Origin: Adiantum capillus-veneris
Lineage: Eukaryota; Streptophyta; Polypodiopsida; Polypodiales; Pteridaceae
Direction of reading: 5' to 3'
NCBI GenBank assembly: GCA_014529385.2
Contig: CM043958.1
Coordinates: 156,153,293-156,217,292 of the forward strand
Length of the DNA stretch: 64,000 nucleotides
Positions 22,136-34,045 of this stretch are shown in pieces. The notes beneath the pieces were generated by a model. That model was given only the letters and a program-made list of their open reading frames with translations. It did no database searches and was not told where the DNA came from. The translations under genes and the position numbers were made by a program. The number at the start of each line of letters is the position of its first letter. Within the stretch, counting starts at the first letter, position 1.

Positions 22136-23419
22136 TTATCCTTGAATGCCGATTGAAGATGAGCAAAAGCTCAACTTCTCCTTGTTGACCACCTTTGTAA
22201 ACATGTCTGCAGGATTTTCACTTGTATGCACCTTTCCTAGCTTTAGCTGTCCCTCTTTCAAACGAGTGTGTATGAAGTGATATCTCACCTCAATGTGCTT
22301 TGTCCTTGAATGAAAGGCTGAGTTCTTCGCAAGATCGATAGCGCTTTGGCTATCACTGTACAAGACACAATTGTCTTGTTTGAATCCAAGCTCTTCTAAG
22401 AATCTGTGAAGCCATAGAATTTCTTTGCTTGCCTCCGTCATTGCTACATACTCTGCTTCCGTGGTAGAAAGTGAAACCACTTTCTGCAGCTTTGAAGCCC
22501 AGCTTACTGTTGTGCCTCCAACCGTGAACACATAGCCAGTAGTGCTCCTTCGAGTATCTTTGTCACCTGCCATATCTGCATCAGCATACCCTTCTAGAAA
22601 AATATCAGTTCCTCCAAAACACAAAGCATTTGTTGTTGTCCCTTTTAGATACCTAAGTATCCACTTCACATCTTGCCAATGCTCTTTACCTGGGTTGTCC
22701 ATGAACCTACTCACAACTCCCACTGCATGTGCAATGTCTGGCCTTGTCCAGACCATAGCATACATTAGAGAACCTACCGCTGCAGCATATGGAACTTTAG
22801 ACATATATGCTATCTCCTCTTGTGTCTTTGGACACATATCCTTCGTTAGTTTAAAATGACCAGCCAAAGGTGTAGAAACTGGTTTTGCATTTTGCATTGC
22901 AAACCTTTCTAGTACCTTCTTGATGTAATCTGCTTGAGATAGCTTTATTGTCTTCTTCGTCCTGTCCCTTGATATTTTCATACCAAGTATCCTCTTTGCA
23001 GCACCTAAATCTTTCATTGAAAAAGATTTAGACAGGTTCTCTTTTAGGTCTTTGATGTCCTGCATGTTAGCACTTGCAATCAACATGTCATCAACATACA
23101 ACATTAGGATGATAAATTTCCCATCTCCCAAATTCTTCGTGTAGACGCAGTAATCCGAGTTGCATCTTGTGAATCCATGATCCAACATCCATCGATCAAA
23201 CTTCAAGTACCATTGTCTTGATGCTTGCTTTAAACCATACAAGATCTTCTTTAATCTACAAACCATTTTCTCGTTACCTTTTACTTCATACCCCTTTGGT
23301 TGAAGCGTGTAGATTTCCTGCTCTAAGTCACCGTGAGGGAATGCCGTATTTACATCCATTTTCTCGAGATTTAGATCATGAGCAGCCACAAGGCTTAAGA
23401 CAAGCCTAATTGAGTTCAT
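22136..23419 (-). pseudogene. Copia D reverse transcriptase and RNase H
   Basis: From the N-terminus: DVNTAFPHGDLEQEIY (first catalytic Asp), VCRLKKILYGLKQASRQWY, LYVDDML (catalytic pair), and RPDIAHAVGVVSRFM. RNase H follows with YADADMAGDKDTRRSTTGY, STTEAEYVA and SRTKHIEVRYHF. The ORF is open over 427 codons, but its N-terminal end is a frame break with the preceding piece near 23480. Confidence 0.95.
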
Positions 23420-23421
23420 TT

Positions 23422-24410
23422 TTACAACAGGAGAAAATATTTCATTGAAGTCAATACCTTTCTTTTGAGAAAAACCTTTACCACAAGCCTAGACTTGTAC
23501 CTTTTCTTCCCACCTTCTTCTTCCTTCAGCTTGTACACCCATTTGTTTTGAAGTGCCCGCTTACCTTTAGGCAACTCAACCAACTCCCATGTTTGGTTGC
23601 GATGTAGTGAGTCCATCTCCACTTGCATGCTCTTCGTCCATTCTTCTTTGGATTCATGTTGCATAGCTTCCTCGTATGATTCCGGCTCTCCAGAATCTGA
23701 GATCAAGAGATGGTTGAAGGAAGGAACAAACCTTTCTGGAGGTCTAATTGCTCTTGTAGATCTTTGGGGAATAGATTGAGGCTCCTCATTTGGTTGACGT
23801 TGTTGCACATTGTCACCGTTTGCAGTCCTTGAGTCTTCACCGTCCTCAAGCTCCATGTACTCATCACCTGTTTCTTTTGTTTGTTTTCTTTCCAAGTAAT
23901 CTTTGTACATATTTTGTTCGTTAAAAATTACATCCCTACTCCTTAAGATTTTACCATCTTCAGGATTCCATAGGCGATATCCAAAGTCTCCTTCTCCATA
24001 GCCAATGAAGAAACACTTTTTGGACTTTGCATCTAGCTTTGATCTTAGGCTTTTATCTATGTGCATGAAAGCCTCACACCCAAACACTTTGAGAAATGCA
24101 CAATTCACCGGTTTACCTGTCCATGCCTCTTCTGGAACTCCCCCATCCAATGCCGTCGAGGGTGACCGATTGATTAAGTACACAGACGTACTTACAGCTT
24201 CCGCCCAAAGCTCAAGCGGTAGGCCTTCATGTAGCCGCATGCTTCGTGCTCGCTCCATGATTGTTCTGTTCATCCTTTCCGAAATACCATTTTGTTGAGG
24301 TGTCCTTGGGGTTGTCCTTTGCCTCCGAATGCCATTGCTAGCACAAAAGCTTTCAAAAGCTTGGCTGCAATATTCACCTCCATTGTCGGATCTGAGGCAT
24401 TTACCTTGGT
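23422..24410 (-). pseudogene. Copia D integrase C-terminal half and start of RT
   Basis: The frame contains SDNGGEYC (second catalytic Asp), TPQQNGISERMNRT (catalytic Glu), YLINRSPSTAL, KCFFIGYGEGDFGYRLW and the RT entry NKWVYKLKEEE. It changes frame near 24410 (from the preceding piece) and near 23480 (to the next). Confidence 0.9.
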
Positions 24411-25448
24411 ACCTGTTTCATTCTCCACAAAGGCTTTCCACCTTTGAAATATGGAAAATGCATCGGATTTATTCTTCATGACATAAACCCATGTTTTTCT
24501 AGTCGCATCGTCTATGAATGTTACATAGTACAATGAGCCACCAAGTGACGGTGTACTTGCAGGACCCCAAACATCAGAATGAACCAACTCAAGTTTTTTT
24601 TTTCTTTCATTTCCTGATTTTTGAAATTTTACCCTCTTTTGTTTACCATAAACACAATCTTCACAGAACTTTAAGTCCACTTCTTTCAAACCTGGTAGAA
24701 GCTTCTTTGTTTGAAGGATTTGCATTTCTTTGGCACTCATATGCCCAAGCCGGTAGTGCCACACTGCACTGTCAACTTCTGTAGTTGCTGCACAAGCTGA
24801 AGGTTGCGTGCTAACAGTACACAAGTAAAGTGTACCGACCTTTTCTCCCTTGGCAACCACCAAAGATCCCTTTGAGATCTTCCACCGTTTGTTTCCGAAT
24901 GCAATGTTGTGACCTTCATCGTCCAATTGTCCTATAGAGATTAAATTTTTGCGAAGAGAAGGAACATGCCTAACATCTTTAAGCTTCCATTCATTTTCGT
25001 TAGCAGTTTTGACAGAAACTGTACCTTTGCCGACAATCTCACAAGCTTCATCATCTCCCAAGTATACATACCCAAAATTACCTTTGGTGTAGTCTTGTAA
25101 ATGTTGCTTGTGTGGTGTCGCATGGAATGAAGCCCCGGAATCTACTATCCAGGAATTAGACACATTGTCTAATGAGAGAATTAGAGCATCTTGCTCTACT
25201 TTACCTGCCACATTGGCCTCCGATGTTGGCTTGTTATCTTGAGACTCTGTCTCCTTCTTCTTCTTGGACCAGCAATCCTTCTTGACGTGGCCCTTCTTGC
25301 CGCAGTTCCAACATTCAAGAACTGACTTTGTGCGTGACTTGCTCCGCCTTGAGCAATCACGACCCTTTTGGTTTTTGAACCTCTCCTTAGGCCTTCCTCT
25401 TGTTTCCACTGACAGTGAAGCACTTGATGATTCTCCTGTGCTTCTCCT
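24411..25448 (-). pseudogene. Copia D zinc knuckle, protease and integrase N-terminus
   Basis: Domains in order: the CCHC box CWNCGKKGHVKKDC, protease active site WIVDSGASFHATP, the pre-integrase segment with WHYRLGHMSAKEM, then CEDCVYGKQKRV and HSDVWGPASTPSLGGSLYYV (first catalytic Asp). It is in the same frame as the gag piece, separated from it only by TGA 25449-25451. Confidence 0.93.
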
Positions 25449-26012
25449 TCATATTTCCTTGCTTAGGAGAACACCCACAACATCATCAAACTTAAGAGTA
25501 TTTGTGCCAGAAATAGAATTACTTACAGCCATCACAAGGCTGTCCCAACTATCCGGTAGAGATGATAGTATAAGGAGAGCTCGCACTTCATCATCGAAAT
25601 TGATTTTCACCGATCGAAGTTGAGTTATGTTTGTGTTAAAGTCATTTAGGTGTTCTGCAACTGAACCATTCTCTGCCATCTTTAGATTGAACAACCGCTT
25701 CATAAGAAATACCTTATTGGATGCCGATGGTTTCTCGTAGAAGTCGTCAAGTGACTTCATCAAGTCCTCCGTGGTCTTCATCTCCGAAACATTGAAGGCC
25801 ACCGTTGATGCCAAGCTTAACCGGATTGTTCCCAGTGCCTTTCGATCAAGGACAATCCATGCTTCATCTGCCATTGTTGCGGGCTTCTTCGCAAGACCGC
25901 ATAGTGGCAAATAGAGGTCCTTCTGGTAGAGATAGTCTTCAATCTGCATCTTCCAATGTTGGTAGTTTTTGCCGTTGAACTTCTCAATCTTGAGCTTCCC
26001 TTCCTCCGCCAT
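25449..26012 (-). pseudogene. Copia D gag
   Basis: The protein starts MAEEGKLKIEKFNGKNYQHW (ATG at 26012; the longer upstream frame begins with a non-ATG codon) and has the copia gag helical core with LFNLKMAENGSVAEHLNDFN and SLPDSWDSLVMAV. It ends at a TGA where the continuing RRRSTGE segment suggests an original CGA Arg. Confidence 0.92.
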
Positions 26013-26067
26013 AACTCCCACTCAATTCAAGGAATCCTTTCCTTGAGATAATTTAGCTACAAGCAAA

Positions 26068-26083
26068 CCTTGCTCTGATACCA
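26068..26083 (-). promoter_or_regulatory. Primer-binding site of copia D
   Basis: Minus strand TGGTATCAGAGCAAGG, complementary to the 3' end of initiator-Met tRNA, lies two bases inside the 5' LTR. Confidence 0.93.
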
Positions 26084-26085
26084 GT

Positions 26086-26854
26086 TGTTAGGAAATATGA
26101 CGTAGCTAAATAGATAATTGAGTAGATTACTTAATGGAGAGATACAGATTTACATACACGAGATTATAGAGTAGAGAGAGAGAGAGAGAGAGTACACACA
26201 ATATACGTGGTTCACCCAATGTGGGCTACGTCCACGGGAAATCAGTCACTCAATGGCTTTAGTACTTCAAAACAAGAAGTAGTTTACAAAGGGATTATAC
26301 CCTTAATGGAGCTCGCGCCTTGCTTCACTCTCACCCCCTCACACTCACCTTGTTGCATCAACTTCACACTATGAAATGTGTGTAGAAATGGCCTCCTTTT
26401 ATAGGCCAAAAGGGCTGCCCTCTCTCATGAGAGGCATCCATGTGTAGCCGCCCTTGTGTAGATAAGTCCAAATCGGACCCTCCAATCCGCCCATGTGTGG
26501 CCGCCCTTGAGAAGACAAGTCCGCTTTTGAATTCGGCCACCGGCCACCGGCCATTGAGTTCCGACCACCGACCACCAGCCATTGACTACCAGCCACCAAC
26601 CACCGACGGTTGTTTTCCGACCACTTTCCGGCCGCTGTCCGGCCATAAAATTCCGGCGAGGGAAAAAAAAAGTCTCGAGGGCTTCCGCCCCCGAGGTCCC
26701 TAAAGTTGCCTCTGGTTTTTTTACTGTAAAAATTTTGGTTTCCACTGAGTGATTTACCTTCACGCATGATGGCTTCTCCTCATAATGGGGGCCTTACAAA
26801 TGTGCGCTTTTACCACAGAAAATTACAAGGGTAAATCAGGCTCCATACTTAACA
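26086..26854 (-). repeat. 5' LTR of copia D
   Basis: 769 bp, closely matching 21299-22075. It lacks a short insertion (near 21850-21880) that the other copy has. It is followed by the CTTTT duplication at 26855-26859. Confidence 0.95.
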
Positions 26855-26859
26855 CTTTT

Positions 26860-27282
26860 GACCATACAGGAGTGTTCACAGTGTCACAGAGATCCCAAAT
26901 CTTCTTTTAAAATTGAATTTGGACCCATTTTGACCAGTCTAAACTGCATTTCACTATTCTGGTCATAACTTTCACAAACGGTATCGGATCGGAAAAGTTT
27001 TTATATCAAAACGTAGTCTGAGAGCGACTCTAGAGATCTTAGAGCAAAACTTGAACTAAATGTATGCCTATGGCAACCATTTGGGTCAACTTTGAAAAAA
27101 ATGTCGTTTGAGGCCTCAAAATACATCCGCAAGTTAGGGGTGTCTAAAAGCGACAATTTGCGAGAATTGTGACAAAACGGTTGCGGTTTCGGACATAGTT
27201 TTGACTTTTCCCTAACCAAAGCACTTGAACACAGTGGACTAAGTCTACTTGAACCAAGCAAAAGCTCTTAAGCCCAGAAATC
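26860..27282 (+). other. End of B leader after copia D
   Basis: Noncoding; the leader phrase ...GACCATACAGGAGTGTTCACAGTG continues from 21298. No palindrome occurs here. The B gag ATG is at 27283. Confidence 0.6.
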
Positions 27283-28182
27283 ATGTCTACCCTAGATTCA
27301 AACGCAGCTTACACAAGCTTGGAGATCCCGACGATAGAGGAATATCCTTCCATAATGGATCTTCCAAACTTGCAATTGATAAAGATCCATCTTGTTGAGA
27401 GGGTTTGGATGATTGGTCATGAGAGTGAAGGACTATATAGATACATTGACGACAATGAGGTCAATCTTTATAGGTGCTCAGATCCATACCTAGAAGAGAT
27501 AACGGATTACAAGCTCTTATATGTCTACACATACGGAGTCGATTGTCAATGGAGATCTATAGTTGTCGACAAGTATGGACGAGAATACAGAGTTGTAGAA
27601 AGCACAAATCCACAGACTTTACTAGAAAGAGGTGGATATTTGGTCAATGAAGGACCACAAATTCCTCCACCAAACACGAGAATTCCTATAGGAATTCCAA
27701 GAATAGAGCCACCAGGATTCCCTTCAAGAGCGATAACGAGAGAAGGATTGGGAGAGTCTCTGGTTAGACTTGTAGACAATCGACGAGTTAGACCATTCCA
27801 AGTCCAGAAATGGTTAAACATAAAATACTCCGGAGATAAAGATCCGAGAGATCACGTAACGGCTTTCAGAAGAGTGATTAGAGATCACATGTTGATCAAA
27901 GAATATCTTTATCTAGTGGATAACTATGAGGTATACAAAGAAAAGGATTTAAAGAGTCAAGGAGATGACACATCCTCTCAGCACAGTGTTTCACAGACAA
28001 GTGAGTCCATTGCCAAGCCAATGGCACCTATTGATCAAGAAAAGCTTATCGACGACTTGGTCAAGAGGTTGATTCCTCTTGTAAGGTCTAATTTGGGAGA
28101 GCTGAAGTGGTGTGAAATTGAGAGAAAATGGAAAAAACATACGGGGGAAGAGTGCTATTATAGCATGGAAAATGCTAGGTAG
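27283..28182 (+). pseudogene. Element B gag, N-terminal part with core deletion
   Basis: An open frame of 299 codons. It contains VDKYGREYRVV, like A's second N-terminal unit, then RPFQVQKWLNIKYSGDKDPR and HVTAFRRVIRDH, the start of the capsid domain. It then jumps directly to LYLVDNYEVYKE, which in A lies about 130 codons further on. The deletion is in frame and removes the capsid core. It ends with the KWCEIERKWKKHTGEECYY motif shared with A. Confidence 0.85.
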
Positions 28183-28430
28183 AGGTATGTACAACCTGTT
28201 CCAGAAGCACCTACTCCACCTAGATACATTACGGGGAATGCGCCAGGACCAGTACGAGTTTTAAGGCCACAGCTTGTCCACTGCCAGGTGCTAGAATGCC
28301 AGTAGACATGAGATACATGCCAATGATGGAAGCATCAAATAAACCAACGCCAGTACCAGCTACAATGTGGTATAGCAACCAAAGTGATTACTACCCTTCG
28401 GAGCAACAAAATGTGAGAGAAACACATGGA
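28183..28430 (+). pseudogene. Element B gag linker, left of copia E
   Basis: A Pro-rich, frame-broken continuation (YMPMMEASNKPTPVP, then a YYPSEQQN segment) corresponding to A 9480-9620. Copia E is inserted at 28431, and the coding sequence resumes at 33538. Confidence 0.6.
28426..28430. repeat. Target-site duplication ATGGA of copia E (left)
   Basis: ATGGA is repeated at 33538-33542, directly after E's right LTR. Confidence 0.93.
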
Positions 28431-28657
28431 TGTTACCATATACATGTGGTAGTGATGTGTGTGAACACACTAGGACCGCCGGGGCATTTTTTCCCTCTTT
28501 AGGAGGTTTTTTCCCCCGTGCATTGTATATACGCCCATCACTCTAGGGCTATCTATCTTTCCATTGCACACTAAGTAACACACTCTCTATTGTGTGCCTT
28601 GAAATTCCTTTGTCTTCTCCAAGCTGTGTGTGTTTCTCTGCAACCCTAATTCCAACA
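28431..28657 (+). repeat. 5' LTR of copia E
   Basis: TGTTACC...CCAACA; it contains a GTATATAC box at about 28525. The primer site TGGTATCAGAGC follows at 28660-28671. Confidence 0.96.
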
Positions 28658-28659
28658 AT

Positions 28660-28671
28660 TGGTATCAGAGC
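28660..28671 (+). promoter_or_regulatory. Primer-binding site of copia E
   Basis: TGGTATCAGAGC, complementary to initiator-Met tRNA, stands two bases after the LTR. A noncoding leader runs from here to the gag ATG at 28950. Confidence 0.95.
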
Positions 28672-28949
28672 AGGTCACGTCCTTCCGGGCTTAGTCGCCA
28701 GCCGCTCCAGCACACGCCTGCTCACCTTCTCCGATTTCAGTGAGCTTTGGCGAGCGTTCGCAGGTCTGTTTCTACTACAGGTAGTACTGCATAGGCTATT
28801 TTGTCATTTTGTGCAGAATTTCTGTCAGTGCCATTTTCTGCATAACAGGTGCCTTACAGTCTTCTACGGTTTGTGCTATATAGCACAGGTTGTTCCCGCT
28901 CCGTTTCTCCTATTTTCGGGCAGTTTTCACATCAGGTGCAGCATTTACC

Positions 28950-29972
28950 ATGGCTAACAACAACAACACAGATGTGTTCAAGATGTTTGCTGCTGAGGAT
29001 AGGTTGGATGGGGACAACTACCCTATGTGGGCTTATATGATTCAACATGTTCTTGTGTCAAAGGGTGTCTGGAACATTGTGCAGGGCATTGATGTACGTC
29101 CTGGTTCTGAGGATGTAGGCGATGTTGAGGATGTTGCAGGTCTTGCTGCAAGGATTGCAGCTGTTAGAGTTGTTTTGCCTACGGCAGAACAAGCTCGTTG
29201 GGATGTTAAGGATGCGCAGGCTCATGCATTGATTGCATTGTCTGTGAAGCGCACCATTGTTCCTCACACCCGTTCTGCAAAATCTGCAAAACAAGCTTGG
29301 GATATTCTAGCAGGTCTTTATGCAAGCCGCAATGAGGCTAAAATTGCTTTGTTGCGTAAAGAGATGGAGTCGAAGATTATGCATGAGGAAGATGATATGG
29401 ACACTTTCCTTGCTAGTGTCAAGGATATCAATGAGCAGCGTATTTCTGCAGGTGAAGTCATTTCAGACAGTTCCCTTGTGCAGACGGTTCTTGATGCCTT
29501 ACCAGATTCTTACCAGACATTTGCTAGTACTTGGAGACTAATGACCCAAGGAAATCCTGAAGTTGTCAAGTTTGATGCATTATGCACATTGCTGTTGCAA
29601 GAGTCACTTTCTAGAAAAAATAGGACTAGGCAGCGTGTAGTTGAACAGGCCTTTATTGCTTCTCAAAGAAAGGGTGGTAACAGTAATGCAACCACTTCTT
29701 ATGGTTCTGCTGCGAGTGGCAAAAAGTATGTTCCTAATGCTTTTGCTGGCAGTACTTCGTCTGGCAATTCTGGTGATAAGGGCAAAAAGAAGATGCGTTG
29801 CCATTATTGTAAAGCCAATGATCACTTGATCAAGTCGTGTCCTAAGTTGAAGGCCAAAGAGGCTAAGAAGAAAGAGGGTGGTTCCACTGCAAATGCTGGT
29901 TCCACTAAAAATGCAGCCATTGTTGAGTCTTCTATGAAAGGAGACTGTGTTGCTGATGTTGATGCAGAATAG
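28950..29972 (+). pseudogene. Copia E gag
   Basis: Starts MANNNNTDVFKMFAAEDRLD (the first ATG with a good fit; upstream codons are leader). A helical copia gag core includes ARWDVKDAQAHALIALSV and WDILAGLYASRNEAKIALL, then the CCHC box CHYCKANDHLIKSC and an Ala/Lys-rich tail. It ends at TAG 29970-29972, probably from CAG, and the frame continues. Confidence 0.92.
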
Positions 29973-31337
29973 GCTTTTAGCGCAGAGTGCACTTACAATC
30001 CTGCTGTCCATGATGCATACTTGTCAGTTGCTACAGATTCACATGTGTGGTATTTCGACAGTGGTGCTACAAAGCACATTACCTCACATCGTGAATTGTT
30101 TACCTCTCTCGAGTCTGTCCCTCATGGGAATTCAGTCACTTGTGCCAACAACGCCTCTTATCCAGTTTAGGGAGTTGGAAAGATTGTGCTCACTGCTGCT
30201 AATGGCAGTTCCTTCACACTTGTTGATGCACTTTATGTACTTGGGATCAAGAAGAATCTCTTATCTGTATCCGCACTTGCTAGACTTGGACTTGTAGTCA
30301 AATTTGTGGATGACAGATGTACAGTTCATGATCTCAGTTTTGGTGATGAAATTGTTGCATCTGGGCTTCTGTGCCGTGGGCTGTATAAGCTCACTTTGTA
30401 TGACAAGTGTGGACAAAATTTTGCAAATGCTGTTGCAGATTCAAGGGCTATTTCAGATGCAAAACTTTGGCATGCACGTTTTGGTCATCTGAATTTTGCC
30501 AGTTTGCTGCGTTTGCAAAAATCTGATATGGTTGCTTCTTTTCTGCCTCTTGAAGCACCTGTCAAACATGTTTGTGAAGGCTGTATTTTGGGTAAGATGC
30601 AGCGTTCTAAGTTTCCAAAGGATGGTTCAGTTCAGGCCACATGCAGGTTGCAGCTTGTGCATAGTGATGTTTGTGGGCCCATGCAAACTCCGTCCTTGGG
30701 CAATTACCTTTACTTCGTGACTTTCATTGATGATTACTCCAGGCATGCATGGGTATTGCCGCTTAAAGCGAAGTCCGAAGTCTTTATGTGCTTCAAACAA
30801 TTTCTGGCTATGGCTGAAAATGTCTCGAAATGTACTATGGGCACCCTCCGTTCAGATCGAGGGGGGGAGTATATGTCTCATGAATTTAATGCATTTCTGG
30901 CTAGTCGTGGGATAAAACACCAATGTACAGTGCCTTATACACCTCAGAAAAATGGTGTTGCTGAGAGGAAAAACAGGTCACTGACGGAAATGGCACGATG
31001 TATGGTCAAAAGTCAAGCTTTACCGCATTCTTTTTGGCTTGAGGCCATCATGTGTGCCACTTATGTACTTAACAGGTGTCCTACAAAAGCTTTGCAGTCT
31101 GTTACTCCATATGAAGCATGGCATGATAGAAAACCTTCTATTGAGCACATGCGTGTTTTTGGCTGTTTGGCATATGCTTTGGTGCCACAAGTGCAGCGTA
31201 GAAAATTGGATGATAAGCCTGTCAAATGTATTTTTGTTGGTTATAGTGCTGAAAGCAAAGGTTACAGGTTGTATCATCCGCAAACAAAACGTATTCTGGT
31301 TTCTCGGGATGTAGTGTTTGTGGAAGATTCTGTTTAG
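29973..31337 (+). pseudogene. Copia E protease and integrase
   Basis: Protease active site VWYFDSGATKHIT, a TAG at 30168-30170 (the family suggests Gln), pre-integrase LWHARFGHLNFASLL, CEGCILGKMQRSKF, then the DDE core: LVHSDVCGPMQTP, LRSDRGGEYMS and TPQKNGVAERKNRS. It ends DVVFVEDSV at TAG 31335-31337. Confidence 0.93.
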
Positions 31338-31757
31338 CCCTTGCTGTCATGTACTAGAGACAGTAATGTAAGCTCAAAGGACATTTATGACACTTTGTTG
31401 CCTCTTTTCAGTGGTGGAAATACGAATGTAAGTTCCAATGAGGCAAATGTACAGCCTATGGGGGTTTCTGAAAATGTTTTAGATCAGCCTATTACTGATG
31501 CAGATGTACATGATGTACTTGATGAGGAAAGGGCTGAACATGAGCAGGCTAGAGGTATGCCAAAATGGCTGGTGCACACTTTTCGTGACAGTAAATTGGA
31601 TGCACCTTTGTCTAGTCGTACTCGTTCAGGCTCTCGCGATGCATCTTATGCATCAGATTGTTATGCTTTGGCTGTGTCTAGTTTACATGATGTTGAGGAG
31701 CCTCTGTCTTTTGATGAAGCACAGAATTCAAAAAATTGGATGGCTGCCATGCAATGA
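31338..31757 (+). pseudogene. Copia E integrase-RT linker
   Basis: The same frame continues through an acidic linker (DVHDVLDEERAEHEQARG), then WLVHTFRDSKLDAPLSSRTR and EAQNSKNWMAAMQ, the usual approach to copia RT. It ends at TGA 31755-31757. Confidence 0.85.
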
Positions 31758-32948
31758 GAATATGATGCACTTATAGAAAATGACACATGGACTTTATGTG
31801 ATTTGCCTCCTAGCAAAAAGGACATTGGTACAAAGTGGGTTTACAAGTTGAAACGCAAACCGGATGGTGAGATCGATCGCCATAAGGCTCGACTTGTTGC
31901 AAAGGGTTATGCACAGCAAAAAGGCATAGATTATGAAGAGACTTTTGCTCCCACTTGTCGTATGACTACTGTGCGTTTTCTATGTGCATTGGCAGCTCAT
32001 TTTGGTTGGGATGTACATCAATCAGACATTGTTACTGCTTTCTTGAATGGTGACATATTTGAGGAAGTTTATGTAACGCAGCCTCGCGGTTTTGTCATAA
32101 AAGGACAAGAGGACAAAGTGTGCAAATGTAACAAGGCTGTGTATGGGTTGAAGCAATCTCCTCGTGCTTGGTATGAGAAAGCTGACACTCATTTGGTCAA
32201 ACAAGGCTTTCGTAACAGTCCAATAGAAAGCACATTGTATGTAAAGCGTGAGGGTGATGTATTGCTCATCGTGGTTCTTTATGTTGATGATTTGCTGATC
32301 ACTGGACCAAATGAGAGACATATTGCTGAATTTAAGGCTCATTTGAATGCTACTTTCAAGATGAAAGATTTGGGGTTGCTGCATCATTACTTGGGTATAC
32401 AGTTTAAGCAGTGTGATGGTGGTATTGCCTTGTGTCAGAAAAGTTACATAGAGACATTGCTATGTAAGTTTGGACTTGAGGATTGCAAACCTATTGCCAC
32501 TCCCATGGAAACAGGTTTGAAGTTGAGTCTACATGATGCTGGCGATCCTGCTGATGTCACTCTTTACCAAACTTTTGTTGGCTGCCTCATTTATGTATGC
32601 AACACGAGGCCGGATATTCAGTTTGCAGTCTCACAGGCCAGCAGATTTATGCATAGCCCAGGGTCTAAGCATTGGCAGGCTTTCAAGAGGATTTTCCGCT
32701 ACCTTAGTGGCACTTTACATCTTGGCTTGTTTTATCCCAAGGGGGGATCATTGTCGCCAGACTTACATGCTTTTTCGGACTCAGATTGGGCTGGTTGTTT
32801 TGACACGCGAGTGTCCACAAGTGGTTTTTGTTTCATGCTTGGCAGTTCATGTATATCATGGTTGAGCAAGAAGAAACCTACTGTGGCCACTTCGAGTTGT
32901 GAGGCTGAGTACAGGGCAGTCTTCACAGCTACGGTTGAGTGTGTATGA
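31758..32948 (+). pseudogene. Copia E reverse transcriptase and RNase H start
   Basis: Includes DIGTKWVYKLKRKPDGEIDR, WDVHQSDIVTAFLNGD (first catalytic Asp), AVYGLKQSPRAWYEK, LYVDDLLITG (catalytic pair), YLGIQFKQC and the RNase H start AFSDSDWAGCFDTRVSTSGF with SSCEAEYRA. TGA 32946-32948 replaces the Trp normally found before LRRL. Confidence 0.95.
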
Positions 32949-33236
32949 CTCAGACGCCTTATGGCTGATTTGGGTGTTGGACAGGACACTGCCAACACTA
33001 TCTACACTGACAATCAGAGCGCATTGGCAGTTGCGAGGAACCCAGTTTTTCATGCTCGCACAAAGCACATTGAGGTGCATTACCACTATGTCAGGGAGAG
33101 GCTCTCAGCAGGAGAGATCAGCTTGGCTTATGTGCCAACACAGGACAACCTTGCAGATCTTTTCACAAAGGCATTGTCTCGTGAGAAGCTTGAAGCTTTT
33201 CGCAAACTTTTGGGCTTACTCCCCTTTGTGGATTGA
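32949..33236 (+). pseudogene. Copia E RNase H C-terminus
   Basis: In frame with the preceding piece: YTDNQSALAVARNPVFHART, KHIEVHYHYVRERL and LADLFTKALSREKLE, then the natural stop. The purine tract (33302-33311, AGGGGGGATT) and the 3' LTR follow. Confidence 0.95.
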
Positions 33237-33311
33237 TCCTGTCCTCAGGGCATGGCACTTCCCTTTACTCATGTGCCAGCTCTTGTTCACCGCATCACTC
33301 CAGGGGGGATT

Positions 33312-33537
33312 TGTTACCATATACATGTGGTAGTGATGTGTGTGAACACAATAGGACCGCCAGGGCATTTTTTCCCTCTTTAGGAGGGTTTTTCCCCGTG
33401 CATTGTATATACGCCCATCACTCTAGGGCTATCTATCTTTCCATTGCACACTAAGTAACACACTCTCTATTGTGTGCCTTGAGCTTCCTTTGTCTTCTCC
33501 AAGCTGTGTGTGTTTCTCTGCAACCCTAATTCCAACA
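33312..33537 (+). repeat. 3' LTR of copia E
   Basis: 226 bp matching 28431-28657, ending CCAACA and followed by the ATGGA duplication. Confidence 0.96.
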
Positions 33538-34016
33538 ATGGAGTGGTGAGGCCGGTACAACCTCCACCTCCTGGGTTTCAGTCGAAAGAAAGAAGGTATG
33601 AAATGGACGAAAGGACATTGCGATTCATTGCAAATAGCGGCTTATCTAGGTCAAAGCTTGCTTATAGCCAAGAGGAAATGCTAAAAGAATCTCCTCAACC
33701 AGAGACAGAGTGTCACAAAAGTCGTGACAACCACAAACAATGTCCTCATATGGAGATTGCTGAAGTAAATGCCTATTGTCTTGAGTGTGACATCACTCAC
33801 TTGATCCCCGATTGCTCGAAAAACCCAAACCAAATCAGGAAAATCACGACAAATGTATTAGGGATTTTTCACCTACCTAGTAGCTCAGAAAATGAAAATG
33901 TCATACCAGTTCAAGTGGTTACGAGAGCACAAGCTCAAAAGAAAGCTGATGAGAATCTAGAGACAAAGAACACGGAAAGTGACACGAGTCCAAAGACAGA
34001 TGATGGACCAAGATAG
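33538..34016 (+). pseudogene. Element B gag, zinc-knuckle region
   Basis: Continues B gag after E. The first CCHC box is degraded to a few residues (NHKQCPH). The second, CLECDITHLIPDC, is intact. VTRAQAQKK follows as in A. It ends at TAG 34014-34016. Confidence 0.8.
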
Positions 34017-34045
34017 ATGCACCTAGTCAGAAAGCCAAGACTAGG

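Larger units (their letters stand above)
21299..26854 (-). mobile_element. Complete Ty1/copia element D
   Basis: 5556 bp with LTRs of about 770 bp, a 5-bp target duplication, an initiator-Met primer site, a purine tract and a full gag-protease-integrase-RT-RNase H order, all on the minus strand. The sequence resembles the common plant copia group related to tobacco Tnt1. Frameshifts and one stop make it defective. Confidence 0.95.
28431..33537 (+). mobile_element. Complete Ty1/copia element E
   Basis: 5107 bp with short LTRs (227 and 226 bp, a few percent different), an ATGGA duplication, an initiator-Met primer site and a purine tract. A single gag-pol frame runs throughout (all pieces in the same phase) and is interrupted by five stop codons but no frameshift. 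Confidence 0.96.
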